From: a virus
Strand: one strand, 5' to 3'
IMG/VR virus record: IMGVR_UViG_3300034022_000841
Location: 1-53,321 of that record
Length of the DNA: 53,321 nt
Shown: piece after piece, positions 41,494 to 48,757 of the stretch
Layout: every line of letters starts with the position of its first letter
Position numbering within the stretch: position 1 is the stretch's first letter
Made by a program: the position numbers and the translations under genes
The notes under the pieces: generated by a model
What the model was told of the DNA's origin: nothing
The model's input: the letters and a program-made list of their open reading frames with translations, nothing else
Databases searched by the model: none

Positions 41494-42253
41494 AAAATTT
41501 ATTTTTGCTGGTGATTCATTTACTTGGGGACAAGGATTACAATACTATGGTGAATTTAACGATATTAAAATCATGCCGTCAAATCATTATGTTAAAGAAT
41601 TTTTAACCGATGAACATGTGGATTTTATAAAGAAAAATCGATATTCTAAAATTGTAGCTAATCACTTAAATAAAGTGGACATTGTTAAAGATGAGAATGG
41701 TGGTTCAGATTTCGAAAGTATTGAGTTTATAAAAAACAATATAGATGAAAATGTTGAATATGTATTACTTCAAACAACACAACCATTTAGATCCCCATAT
41801 CGTTATTTTTATAAAGGTGAAGAAAAATGGTTAGACGGGTCTAATTTACACGATAATAATCATAAATTAAAAGAGTTTAAAGAATATCTAATTGAAGAAA
41901 AAATAAACATTGATGACTGGCTTTATGATCTTAAAAAACAAATAGTTTTAAATATAAAAGATTTGGCAATATATCTAGACAATAGAAATATAAAATTCAA
42001 TATTATTTCTTGGACAAATGATTATCTTAATTTAATTAAAAATGATGAATTGTTATCTAAAAAATTTTTAAATTTAGAATATGGTGGATATACATTTAGT
42101 TGTTTTGACACGCTTTTTAGCATGTACCCATATATGACAATACATAAAGATTATGAATTTTTTGGTGAAGGTAAAACAATGCCAGATCACCATATGGGTT
42201 TAACTGGTCATAAGACGATTGCTAATATTATATTAAAAAATATTACCAGCTAA
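41483..42253 (+). CDS. SGNH/GDSL-type hydrolase or acyltransferase
   Basis: 256 aa. Block I is FAGDSFTWGQGL with catalytic Ser12, the canonical GDSFT form. ENGGSDFESI is the block II Gly, VLLQTTQP block III, and TMPDHHMGLTGHKTIANI block V with the Asp/His pair. It is not an obvious duplicate of its neighbour at 40738: only the blocks are shared. Together they suggest repeated acyl editing of a glycan. It converges with the minus-strand gene at 42243 and overlaps it by 11 nt. Confidence 0.78.
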   Translation: MLNKKFIFAGDSFTWGQGLQYYGEFNDIKIMPSNHYVKEFLTDEHVDFIKKNRYSKIVANHLNKVDIVKDENGGSDFESIEFIKNNIDENVEYVLLQTTQPFRSPYRYFYKGEEKWLDGSNLHDNNHKLKEFKEYLIEEKINIDDWLYDLKKQIVLNIKDLAIYLDNRNIKFNIISWTNDYLNLIKNDELLSKKFLNLEYGGYTFSCFDTLFSMYPYMTIHKDYEFFGEGKTMPDHHMGLTGHKTIANIILKNITS

Positions 42254-42647
42254 TTTCCCAATCTTTGAAATCGGCAGCTAAACAATCTATTTTGTAATCT
42301 TTTCTACCGCCAACAATCTCTTGTATTTTATTTTTAGCGGTATTTCTAATACCATTAATTCCGTGGGTTAATTCTAGGTTATTACCGTCTTTAATACCTT
42401 TACGGTAATTTGATTCATTATGCCAAATGTGTAAATTCATTTGAGATAAAACAACAATCGCCCTAATTGTTTCTGCGGTTATCGGTTGATCCGTATCATT
42501 TAAACACAACTGAATATCATGAACAATATCCTTTATTTCTTGTGAGTATTCCACTTTGTGTTCAGCTATAAACACCTCTTTTAATTGTGATATTGATAAT
42601 CTATCAACTAATTCTGCTAAGGTTGGTAAATATTTTCTTTCTGTCAT
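42243..42647 (-). CDS. Conserved phage protein of unknown function, 134 aa
   Basis: Mostly helical. YLPTLAELVDRLSISQLKEV, the central HDIQLCLNDTDQPITAETIR and LTHGINGIRNTAKNKIQEIV form a pattern I recognise from many tailed phages, especially near nucleotide-sugar genes, but the family has no known activity. It is the last gene of a four-gene leftward unit (kinase, adenylyltransferase, cupin, this), with 4 nt overlap to the cupin gene. Confidence 0.65.
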   Translation of the reverse strand: MTERKYLPTLAELVDRLSISQLKEVFIAEHKVEYSQEIKDIVHDIQLCLNDTDQPITAETIRAIVVLSQMNLHIWHNESNYRKGIKDGNNLELTHGINGIRNTAKNKIQEIVGGRKDYKIDCLAADFKDWEISW

Positions 42648-43015
42648 AATGTATTTCCTTTTTCTATTCTATAACTATCACTATCGAAATGAGTTGTTGA
42701 TACTTCAAAAATCTCACCATCTGTTAGTGCTATTAATTGGTGCGGTTGTCCTGGTCTTTGTCTAACAACGTCACCTTTTTTTAAATTTATTTCTTTTGTT
42801 AATCCTTTTTCAGTATCGATAAATTTATAGATAAATTCCCCTGAATTAACATACCAAGTTTCATCCTTTAATAAATGATAATGCATTGAGAATCTACAAC
42901 CGCTATTGAAAACTAAAATTTTACCGCAGTAAAGTTCATTATTCTCAATAATTAGTTCGTGCCCCCATCCTTTTGGTATTTTACAACAATCAGTAATTTG
43001 TGGTTCTGGTAACAT
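42644..43015 (-). CDS. Small cupin, sugar-metabolism type
   Basis: 123 aa single cupin. GWGHELIIENNELYCGKILV and SMHYHLLKDETWYVNSGEFI carry the metal-binding His/His/Glu of the first cupin motif. The second motif is GDVVRQRPGQPHQLIALTDG with its His. It resembles the C-terminal domain of mannose-6-phosphate isomerase or mannose-1-phosphate guanylyltransferase. Next to the HldE-like pair a sugar-phosphate isomerase role is plausible but not shown. It overlaps the adenylyltransferase gene by 26 nt and the next gene by 4 nt. Confidence 0.75.
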   Translation of the reverse strand: MLPEPQITDCCKIPKGWGHELIIENNELYCGKILVFNSGCRFSMHYHLLKDETWYVNSGEFIYKFIDTEKGLTKEINLKKGDVVRQRPGQPHQLIALTDGEIFEVSTTHFDSDSYRIEKGNTL

Positions 43016-43406
43016 CGTTTTTACATTTATAAATTAAATTAGTGGTTGAGTACCCGTTAATTTTATTAAAATATACAATTTCTTTTGCATATTGTGAACC
43101 AATTATTGGTTTATTCAGATAATCATCACCAATAATAAAATAATCTGGGTTATAATCCATAATTAATTCAGATAATTCAATGTCTGAATTAAAAGATACT
43201 ACCGAATCTACTCCATTGATATTAGATATAAACTCCATTCTATCCGATAGTGTGTTAAATGGTCTAAATAACCCTTTTTTTTCATTAATTCTTTTGTCTG
43301 TGTCCAAACCCACTCTTATAGAACCAAAGGATTTCCCAAAATTTATAAGACGTATGTGGCCAATATGTAAAATATCAAATGACCCATTTATCCAAACTTT
43401 TTTCAT
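42990..43406 (-). CDS. HldE C-domain-like sugar-phosphate nucleotidyltransferase
   Basis: 138 aa cytidylyltransferase-like protein. The signature GSFDILHIGHIRLI has the HIGH motif at 14-17, and VGLDTDKRINEKKG, RMEFISNINGVDSVVSF and YFIIGDDYLNKPIIG follow the order of RfaE domain II (D-glycero-beta-D-manno-heptose 1-phosphate adenylyltransferase). In cells the domain is fused to the kinase as HldE or is a separate protein. It overlaps the kinase-like gene by 4 nt, so the two are made together. Glycerol-3-phosphate cytidylyltransferase is an alternative reading. Confidence 0.75.
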   Translation of the reverse strand: MKKVWINGSFDILHIGHIRLINFGKSFGSIRVGLDTDKRINEKKGLFRPFNTLSDRMEFISNINGVDSVVSFNSDIELSELIMDYNPDYFIIGDDYLNKPIIGSQYAKEIVYFNKINGYSTTNLIYKCKNDVTRTTNY

Positions 43407-44140
43407 AAAGTACTAACCCCTCTTTTTTGAATTACGATACCAGAACAATGATTAGCAAATCTAATTGAAACATCTACGTCTTTATTTTTCACATATGAAA
43501 CAACAAATGATGCCATAAAGGTATCTCCCGCACCACTAACATCCATTATAACTAATTCGTTTTCAGTTGGGTATGTTTTACCATTAAAAAAACAACCTTT
43601 ACTAGATTTAGTAATAATTAGTTTTTCTTTCCAGTAGTTATAATCTAATCCTCCTTTTTCACAGTTTTGCCACTCAGTTTCATTTATTTTTATGTATGAA
43701 TATTTTATTGCCCAAGGACCTAATATTTTTTTCGTATCTAAAAATGTTAAATTATGTGAATTAGATATTAATTCCAAATCTTTAGTTGTTAAAAACCCCT
43801 TATCATAATCTGAAACAATAACTGCATCATATTTTTCAAAATCGATAGATTCAAACTTAAATGTGTTTTCAATAACATCATTATCGTCTACACGAATTAA
43901 CATTTGATTTGATTTTTCATCAACATATCTAGTTTTCGTTATTTTTTCTTTATTTGATAGTAAATCAACTACCTCAACATCCAATGATAATAAATTATCA
44001 TAGACATTACCAGCCATCCCTAAATTTCTAGTTACTTTTGTCGGTTTAAAAACCGGAACGGGTGCTTCAGGGCATAATCTTTCGCACACTCCGTAAATAA
44101 AAACGTCATCACAAACGTCTCCGATTACTAATATTTTCAT
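43403..44140 (-). CDS. HldE N-domain-like PfkB sugar kinase
   Basis: 245 aa from the ATG at 44140; a longer frame to 44167 adds only MCFFNIIIN and is less likely. ILVIGDVCDDVFIYG, LCPEAPVPVFKP and NLGMAGNVYDNLLSL match RfaE domain I (heptose 7-phosphate kinase), where the C-P-E-A-P-V-P-V segment is diagnostic. AVIVSDYDKGFLT and VSGAGDTFMASFVVSY supply the PfkB phosphate-transfer motifs with the catalytic Asp. It is shorter than cellular HldE kinase domains (about 310 aa). With the adenylyltransferase it could make ADP-heptose for host or phage glycan, or imitate host LPS-core synthesis. Confidence 0.8.
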   Translation of the reverse strand: MKILVIGDVCDDVFIYGVCERLCPEAPVPVFKPTKVTRNLGMAGNVYDNLLSLDVEVVDLLSNKEKITKTRYVDEKSNQMLIRVDDNDVIENTFKFESIDFEKYDAVIVSDYDKGFLTTKDLELISNSHNLTFLDTKKILGPWAIKYSYIKINETEWQNCEKGGLDYNYWKEKLIITKSSKGCFFNGKTYPTENELVIMDVSGAGDTFMASFVVSYVKNKDVDVSIRFANHCSGIVIQKRGVSTL

Positions 44141-44197
44141 ATTAATAATAATATTAAAAAAACACAAAAAAGTGAATTGTTTTAGATTAAAATAGCG

Positions 44198-45595
44198 TTA
44201 TAATATAGCTCTAGTACCGATTAAGAAATTACTTAAGAATGGTGTTCCTGAAGCGGTATTTCCACTTAGTTTATAGTTAAAACTAAATCCAAACCTCTTA
44301 CTAATTTTATAATCAAAGGAAGCACCTACCAAAAAGCCCATATGTCTATTTACCGTAGTTGTTCCAGCAACACTATTCCAAGATATTGGTGCAAACATCG
44401 TAAATAACTGAGGTGAAATGGTTAATTTTTTACTATACTGATATGGCTTGGTCCAAAATGCCACAACAGAGGTTGACATGTTATAGTCATATGTGGTATC
44501 TGTCGATTTCAAAAATAAATTAATCAAACCTAAGTTATAACCAAAAACACCATGTTTTGGGGTTGGTTTAATCCACGTATACCCCAATAAATTCATGTAA
44601 TTACCATTCAAATAAGCAAATGCGCTTGAATACGAATGTATTGCGTTTAATTTGCCTCCATTAAAGTCCATCTTAGTATATCCACCACTAACAATAAACG
44701 TCTTTAAATCGCTCATAATGACCGTATTTGCAGAATAACTTTTATCGCCACCTAACGATGATTTAGAAACACCAATAGTTGCTGATTGTAACCATCTACC
44801 GTCAGGCGATTCAATTGTTGACAAATCTGATGACAATAACATTGGATTAGTTACCGCCGCTTTTTCCTTTTTCTTTTCTTCCTTTTTTTCTTCTTTCTTT
44901 TCCTCTTTTTTCTCCTCTGATTTACTCTCTTCTTTCTTTTCTTCTTTAGTTTCTGATTTAGCTTCTTCTTTTTTCTCTTCAGATTTAGTTTCCGATTTTG
45001 ATTCACTTTTACTTTCCGTCTTTGCTTCGGTTTTAGTTTCTGTTTTACTTTCCGATGATGATGACGATGAACTACTAGAAGATGAACTACTAGAGGATGA
45101 TGATCCACCACTCGTTGCAGGTGGTGTTGATGATGAACTTCCGCTTGATGGTGGTGGTGTCACTGGCGGTGGGGTTGACGCAGAACTAGCCGCGGCAGAA
45201 CTTGCGGAACTACTAGCTGCGGAACTTGCAGAACTACTAGCAGCAGAACTCGCGGCTGAACTAGCGGCTGAACTAGCGGCGGCGGACGCTGCCGAAGCCG
45301 CGGCGTTTGCTACAGCTTGTTGAACAACAGGGTTATTAATAACCGGACATGTTAATGCTTCATATGTGGTTTTTGTTGTTAATAACCACGTTTGCACAAC
45401 ACCTGTTTGTACTTCTAATGGTGAAAAGGTTCTAACTTGATTGTAAAAAGACACTGTAGCATAACCATTTATCATTGTTGTTGTGGCTATTTTTTTTTCA
45501 CCACTACATTTATCGATAAATGTTTGACTGTATGTTTGCCCATACGATATTGAGGCAAAACAAAGAATAATAAATAAAAAAATAATTTTTTTCAT
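44198..45595 (-). CDS. Secreted outer-membrane barrel protein with long low-complexity stalk
   Basis: 465 aa. The signal peptide MKKIIFLFIILCFASISYGQ (1-20) ends at Gln as in many Bacteroidota. A small domain follows at 21-85 (DKCSGEKKIATTT, VQTWLLTTKTTYEALTC). Residues 96-140 are almost only Ala and Ser, 141-163 Pro/Ser, 164-182 Ser and 182-246 Lys/Glu/Ser/Thr. The last 215 residues look like outer-membrane strands with alternating hydrophobic residues (KLTISPQLFTMFAPISW, RFGFSFNYKLSG) and end in IGTRAIL. It resembles the barrel of the 297 aa protein at 51463 (shared ISPQ-hydrophobic-F and KRF segments). Probably an outer-membrane protein of the infected cell. Role unknown. Confidence 0.65.
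   Translation of the reverse strand: MKKIIFLFIILCFASISYGQTYSQTFIDKCSGEKKIATTTMINGYATVSFYNQVRTFSPLEVQTGVVQTWLLTTKTTYEALTCPVINNPVVQQAVANAAASAASAAASSAASSAASSAASSSASSAASSSASSAAASSASTPPPVTPPPSSGSSSSTPPATSGGSSSSSSSSSSSSSSSSSESKTETKTEAKTESKSESKSETKSEEKKEEAKSETKEEKKEESKSEEKKEEKKEEKKEEKKKEKAAVTNPMLLSSDLSTIESPDGRWLQSATIGVSKSSLGGDKSYSANTVIMSDLKTFIVSGGYTKMDFNGGKLNAIHSYSSAFAYLNGNYMNLLGYTWIKPTPKHGVFGYNLGLINLFLKSTDTTYDYNMSTSVVAFWTKPYQYSKKLTISPQLFTMFAPISWNSVAGTTTVNRHMGFLVGASFDYKISKRFGFSFNYKLSGNTASGTPFLSNFLIGTRAIL
44858..45310 (-). repeat. Low-complexity Ala/Ser and Lys/Glu coding repeats
   Basis: Codon-level repetition (GCx/AGx runs, then Lys-Glu runs) within the barrel protein gene encodes residues 96-246. 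It has high potential for slippage and length variation. Confidence 0.7.
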
Positions 45596-45598
45596 TAA

Positions 45599-46450
45599 TT
45601 ACTTATTATTAAGACCAATCGCTATTTGAGTGTATTTTCTTATTGGGTCGACGTCAAATTTGATAGTTAAAAAATTAAAATCTCTAATAACACCAATCTT
45701 GAATGTTGTAAAGTTTGTATTCGACTTTGGAAAAGATATTCCACCAATAGCATCTCTACCTTGATATCTCAAAATTTCACGCCCAAAACCAATCATACCG
45801 TGAATTCCCAATTTGTTAATTCTTTTACCCGCGCCCAAATAAATTGCTGACTCTTTTTTAAAATCATTATCACTAATTGGGAAGTCAGCTATAGCAATGT
45901 TGCCATATGGGTAATATTTATTTTGATCAATCTCATATGTCATCACATAATCTAAAATAAAATATCCCTTTTTACCTCCGACTGCTCCCCAATAAGACAC
46001 TTGCTTATTATTGGTATGTCCAAAACCAAAAGTGGTATATGGCGATTCCTTTCTAATCGTGTCTCTTTTACCACTTTCATATATGTGAATTACACTTCTT
46101 TGTCTCCACCCTAAATCATCATACCAAATATATGGTAATGGTTGATACCACCCCCAATTACCCCAATAATACCCAAATTGATTTTGCCTGTTCCAATTTT
46201 GAACACGTATTCTACCACGCGGGTCTGGATTAGGTTGTAATTGTTGTTGTGGTGGATTATTTCTCCAATTACTCACATCATTTCTTTGTGGGGCTGATTG
46301 TTGTGTTTTTGGTGTTTCAACTCTCGGTTGTGGTGTTGATTGTTGCGGTGGATTAGTTCTCCATGTTGATACCTGTCCGAACATTAAAGTTGGGAATAAT
46401 AAAACTAAAAATAAAATTGTTTTCATACTGTTTTTTTTAAATTTTTTCAT
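45599..46450 (-). CDS. Secreted protein, likely outer-membrane associated
   Basis: 283 aa. ATGA overlap with the FeoA-like stop supports the start at 46450; MKTILFLVLLFPTLMFGQ from the second Met (46426) is the actual signal peptide shape. Residues 27-80 are rich in Pro, Gln and Asn, with the segment VSTWRTNPPQQ/VSNWRNNPPQQ repeated twice. The Trp/Tyr-rich segment QNQFGYYWGNWGWYQPLPYI follows, and then about 180 residues of beta-strand-like text (KKGYFILDYVMTYEI, TNFTTFKIGVIRDFNFLTIK). The end alternates hydrophobic residues. A surface or outer-membrane protein is likely; no named family. Confidence 0.65.
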   Translation of the reverse strand: MKKFKKNSMKTILFLVLLFPTLMFGQVSTWRTNPPQQSTPQPRVETPKTQQSAPQRNDVSNWRNNPPQQQLQPNPDPRGRIRVQNWNRQNQFGYYWGNWGWYQPLPYIWYDDLGWRQRSVIHIYESGKRDTIRKESPYTTFGFGHTNNKQVSYWGAVGGKKGYFILDYVMTYEIDQNKYYPYGNIAIADFPISDNDFKKESAIYLGAGKRINKLGIHGMIGFGREILRYQGRDAIGGISFPKSNTNFTTFKIGVIRDFNFLTIKFDVDPIRKYTQIAIGLNNK

Positions 46451-46683
46451 AATATATTTTTTAAAATAACTCTATCCAATTCTTCAGGTCTTAATGCTAA
46501 AGTTGATTCTACGTGACCACTTCCAGATAGAATATTAACCAAGTATAATCCTAACTTTTTTTCACTTATTTCAATTTGTTGCCCACATATAAAGCCCATC
46601 TCCATCATTTTTAACCTCAAACAAGGGACGCAATTTTCACAATCAACTTTTTGTGGTACATCTATAACTTCACACACTCTCAT
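46447..46683 (-). CDS. FeoA-like small protein with Cys cluster
   Basis: 78 aa. The SH3-like FeoA pattern is present: LKMMEMGFICGQQIEISEKK, then LVNILSGSGHVESTLALRPEELDRVI, where FeoA has L-x-x-L-G-L-x-x-G-x-x-I and A-L-R. It differs by a leading CENCVPC cluster (residues 15-21) that could bind metal. In cells FeoA assists the FeoB iron transporter; no FeoB is seen here. A TATTTATA motif lies 3 nt upstream and a terminator just beyond that, so it opens a leftward unit with the secreted proteins. Confidence 0.7.
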   Translation of the reverse strand: MRVCEVIDVPQKVDCENCVPCLRLKMMEMGFICGQQIEISEKKLGLYLVNILSGSGHVESTLALRPEELDRVILKNIL

Positions 46684-46686
46684 ACT

Positions 46687-46694
46687 TATAAATA
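46687..46694 (-). promoter_or_regulatory. TATTTATA (minus strand), candidate late promoter
   Basis: TATAAATA on +, 3 nt upstream of the FeoA-like ATG. Confidence 0.42.
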
Positions 46695-46722
46695 TAAAAA
46701 AAAGGGGTTGTGGACCCCTTTT
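46695..46722 (-). terminator. Rho-independent terminator of the CsgG unit
   Basis: Perfect 9 bp stem (46700-46708 with 46714-46722, loop TGTGG) with a minus-strand T-run (A at 46695-46703 on +). Confidence 0.88.
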
Positions 46723-46751
46723 AATTTATTGTTAATTTCTTTTATTTTAAC

Positions 46752-47468
46752 TTATTCGGTAAAAATCCCCTTTTTAATCATTCTATCTAGAATTCTTGCA
46801 CAAGCAATGTCTAACGCTTTTTTTGTTGCAATTGAGATAGTTGACTGATTAAATTTAATCGGATCTACTGTTGCGTCAGATAATAACGTTAATTGTCTAT
46901 TTGTTACCGCCTCACCCAAACCAGACGCCCCGAATAATACTCCAGTTTCAGCGTCAGTGAATCTTACCTGTAAACCAATACGTGTAACCATATTGTCTTT
47001 AACACCATCCTTTAAATTAACCGTTTCATCTTCAGAAATCGAATAATCATAACATTCTACTGTTACAAAATACTTCGCTAGATTAATTTTACCCCTGCCA
47101 TCTAGTTTGTTTTCCGATATCCCAGATTGAGATGCCTGGAATTGTTTTACCATACGATTCTTTATTTCGGTTTTATCCTCAGTAAATTTGAATCTATTTA
47201 AGTTTTCAAGGTATTCCATTGTTATATTGGCAACGCCCAAACCAACTCTTTTTTCTTTAAGTTCTGGGTACATTTCGTACATTTCGTCACTGATACCCGC
47301 TTTAAGAATTTGTATTGGAATTTGCGGACCGTCGTAGTCCAAAAATTGACTTATGTCTATTTTTGTTTCAAAAGACGCTTTATAATTTTCCGTTTTAGTT
47401 GTGCCTATTGTTTGACTAAATGCCGTTATAGACACTAAAACTGCTAAAATTGTTAATATTAGTTTCAT
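46752..47468 (-). CDS. CsgG-family outer-membrane pore-like protein
   Basis: 238 aa from ATG 47468; a longer frame to 47552 would overlap the 39 aa gene and lacks a signal peptide start. MKLILTILAVLVSITAFSQ is a signal peptide without the Cys of true CsgG lipoproteins. RVGLGVANITMEYLENLNRF, then KFTEDKTEIKNRM resembles the CsgG nucleotide-like strand-helix core. TRIGLQVRFTDAETGVLFGA, then ATKKALDIACARILDRMIKK is also typical. CsgG forms a nonameric secretion pore in E. coli curli export; whether this protein is a pore is unknown. It is the third gene of a leftward unit with two small membrane proteins. Confidence 0.7.
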   Translation of the reverse strand: MKLILTILAVLVSITAFSQTIGTTKTENYKASFETKIDISQFLDYDGPQIPIQILKAGISDEMYEMYPELKEKRVGLGVANITMEYLENLNRFKFTEDKTEIKNRMVKQFQASQSGISENKLDGRGKINLAKYFVTVECYDYSISEDETVNLKDGVKDNMVTRIGLQVRFTDAETGVLFGASGLGEAVTNRQLTLLSDATVDPIKFNQSTISIATKKALDIACARILDRMIKKGIFTE

Positions 47469-47470
47469 GT

Positions 47471-47590
47471 TTAAATAATTGCCGTAATTGCTGCTGTTAA
47501 TAATGTAAACCCACAATATAATATGAAGAAACCGAAACTCATGGCACCACATAATAATGAGAATTCGAAAATGTCTTGAAATTTTTTCAT
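47471..47590 (-). CDS. Small membrane protein, 39 aa
   Basis: ATG at 47590, stop TAA at 47471-47473. One hydrophobic helix (SFGFFILYCGFTLLTAAITAI) behind a short polar N-terminus (MKKFQDIFEFSL). It starts 4 nt after the upstream gene's stop, and its own stop precedes the CsgG-like ATG by 2 nt, the tight spacing expected of a real gene in this operon. Not recognised. Confidence 0.6.
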   Translation of the reverse strand: MKKFQDIFEFSLLCGAMSFGFFILYCGFTLLTAAITAII

Positions 47591-47594
47591 TTTA

Positions 47595-47825
47595 TTATTT
47601 TTTTACTGGACCTTCGTACCAAATATTATCAGGATTATTTTTAAATGTTCCATCAATTTTCCAGTCAACTTCTTGACTTATTCGACTTGCCCTATCTTCT
47701 TGCCCGCTTAACATTAAGTAGACAAAAAATAATTGAACTGCTAGCGCGGTAAATATGAATAAACCCGCTAACATCAGGTATCCGGCAAAAATCTTTTCTC
47801 CTGCCTTTTTTAATGATATAACCAT
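47595..47825 (-). CDS. Small membrane protein, 76 aa
   Basis: One long hydrophobic segment at about 14-40 (AGYLMLAGLFIFTALAVQLF, then FVYLML) after a basic N-terminus (VISLKKAGEKIF), so positive-inside topology. The C-terminal 35 residues are polar and extracytoplasmic (KIDGTFKNNPDNIWYEG). Not a recognised family. It leads the unit with the 39 aa protein and the CsgG-like protein. Confidence 0.6.
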   Translation of the reverse strand: MVISLKKAGEKIFAGYLMLAGLFIFTALAVQLFFVYLMLSGQEDRASRISQEVDWKIDGTFKNNPDNIWYEGPVKK

Positions 47826-47838
47826 AACTTACTTTTAT

Positions 47839-47846
47839 TATAAATA
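47839..47846 (-). promoter_or_regulatory. TATTTATA (minus strand), candidate late promoter
   Basis: TATAAATA on +, 13 nt upstream of the ATG at 47825. Confidence 0.42.
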
Positions 47847-47859
47847 TTGCCTTTTTAAT

Positions 47860-47889
47860 AAAAAAAAAAGAGGAGTAAAACTCCCCTTT
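47860..47889 (-). terminator. Rho-independent terminator after the lipase gene
   Basis: Stem 47867-47876 with 47880-47889 (10 bp with one A-C mismatch, loop AAA) and a minus-strand T-run. The 70 nt between this and the lipase stop hold no other signal. Confidence 0.75.
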
Positions 47890-47959
47890 AAATTAACCTT
47901 ATTTTTCTTCCATGTTGATATACAACTGCCATATCTATAAATGGTAAAAAAACATAATA

Positions 47960-48703
47960 TTAAGGATTCCATTTATTTAATGCACTTATGTAATTACTTG
48001 TCATATGGTCTTTAACGGTCTGACCTGTAAAAACTGCTTTAAGATATTCAGTTACTCTTTTCGTATCAATCATCCATTTTTTAATTTTACCCTCATCATC
48101 AATCCTTAATTCGGTATTAACGTGATAGTATCCAATATTTGGTGCGCGGGTAACCAAATCTAAATTATGGACGATTCTTAAAGATTCAATTGATGATTTA
48201 TCAAAGTTTTGTTTGAATATTTTATTTCCAACTCTTGGACTACCGATAGTACAACATATAATCTTATTTGATTTATAAATTGAATAAATCTCATATGCGC
48301 ATAAGGTAGAAACCGCGGCACCCAAACTGTGACCACAAACAATAATATTATCGACCTCACCTTCACCACCTAACGTTGATAACGCCTTTTCAAATGCTTC
48401 GTATGTTTTGTCTTTTACAGAATCCCAAGACGATTTAAAACCAATATGAACTTTTTCACCATCTTGAACAAATGGTACTTTATCAATTGACGCGTCGTTT
48501 TGAAAATCTTTTTTAGATGAACTACCTCTCCAAACGATATAGATAGATTTGTCTTTTGTTGCAACAAACCCTTGTGTGTCTGATTTTTTATCCTCAATCC
48601 ATTTAATTAATTTTAATCTTAGCGCTTTAAAATCAATGTCTTTTTCTTCTGAATATACTTTCTCGGTTAAACCAACATTGTATAGTATTTCGTTTTTTGT
48701 CAT
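47960..48703 (-). CDS. Class 3 lipase-like alpha/beta hydrolase
   Basis: 247 aa. The nucleophile elbow is GHSLGAAVSTLCAYEIY with Ser126. Catalytic Asp182 lies in HNLDLVTRAPN and His233 in VKDHMTSNYIS, so the triad is complete and in family order. The oxyanion segment VWRGSSSKKDFQND (58-71) is also typical. No signal peptide, so it acts in the cytoplasm or is released through a holin lesion. A phage lipase could attack host membrane lipids or lipoproteins at lysis or modify the envelope. TATTTATA lies 12 nt upstream. It forms its own single-gene unit. Confidence 0.88.
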   Translation of the reverse strand: MTKNEILYNVGLTEKVYSEEKDIDFKALRLKLIKWIEDKKSDTQGFVATKDKSIYIVWRGSSSKKDFQNDASIDKVPFVQDGEKVHIGFKSSWDSVKDKTYEAFEKALSTLGGEGEVDNIIVCGHSLGAAVSTLCAYEIYSIYKSNKIICCTIGSPRVGNKIFKQNFDKSSIESLRIVHNLDLVTRAPNIGYYHVNTELRIDDEGKIKKWMIDTKRVTEYLKAVFTGQTVKDHMTSNYISALNKWNP

Positions 48704-48715
48704 ATCTTATTTTAT

Positions 48716-48723
48716 TATAAATA
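48716..48723 (-). promoter_or_regulatory. TATTTATA (minus strand), candidate late promoter
   Basis: TATAAATA on +, 12 nt upstream of the lipase ATG. Confidence 0.42.
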
Positions 48724-48726
48724 CAT

Positions 48727-48753
48727 AAAAAAAGGGAGTTAAAAACTCCCTTT
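48727..48753 (-). terminator. Rho-independent terminator of the envelope operon
   Basis: Perfect 10 bp stem (48731-48740 with 48744-48753, loop AAA) and a minus-strand T-run at 48727-48733. It sits 4 nt beyond the stop of the 82 aa gene. Confidence 0.9.
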
Positions 48754-48757
48754 CGTA

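Noticed and set aside
44141-44167. Longer N-terminus for the PfkB-type kinase
   Set aside because: The added residues MCFFNIIIN are not family-like; the Rossmann start MKILVIGD begins at 44140.
44851-45111. Lys/Arg-rich minus-strand frame inside the barrel protein gene
   Set aside because: A shifted reading of the Lys/Glu repeat; no start signal and pure low complexity.
47469-47552. Longer N-terminus for the CsgG-like protein
   Set aside because: The extension overlaps the 39 aa gene and lacks a signal peptide start; MKLILTILAV at 47468 gives a proper signal peptide.
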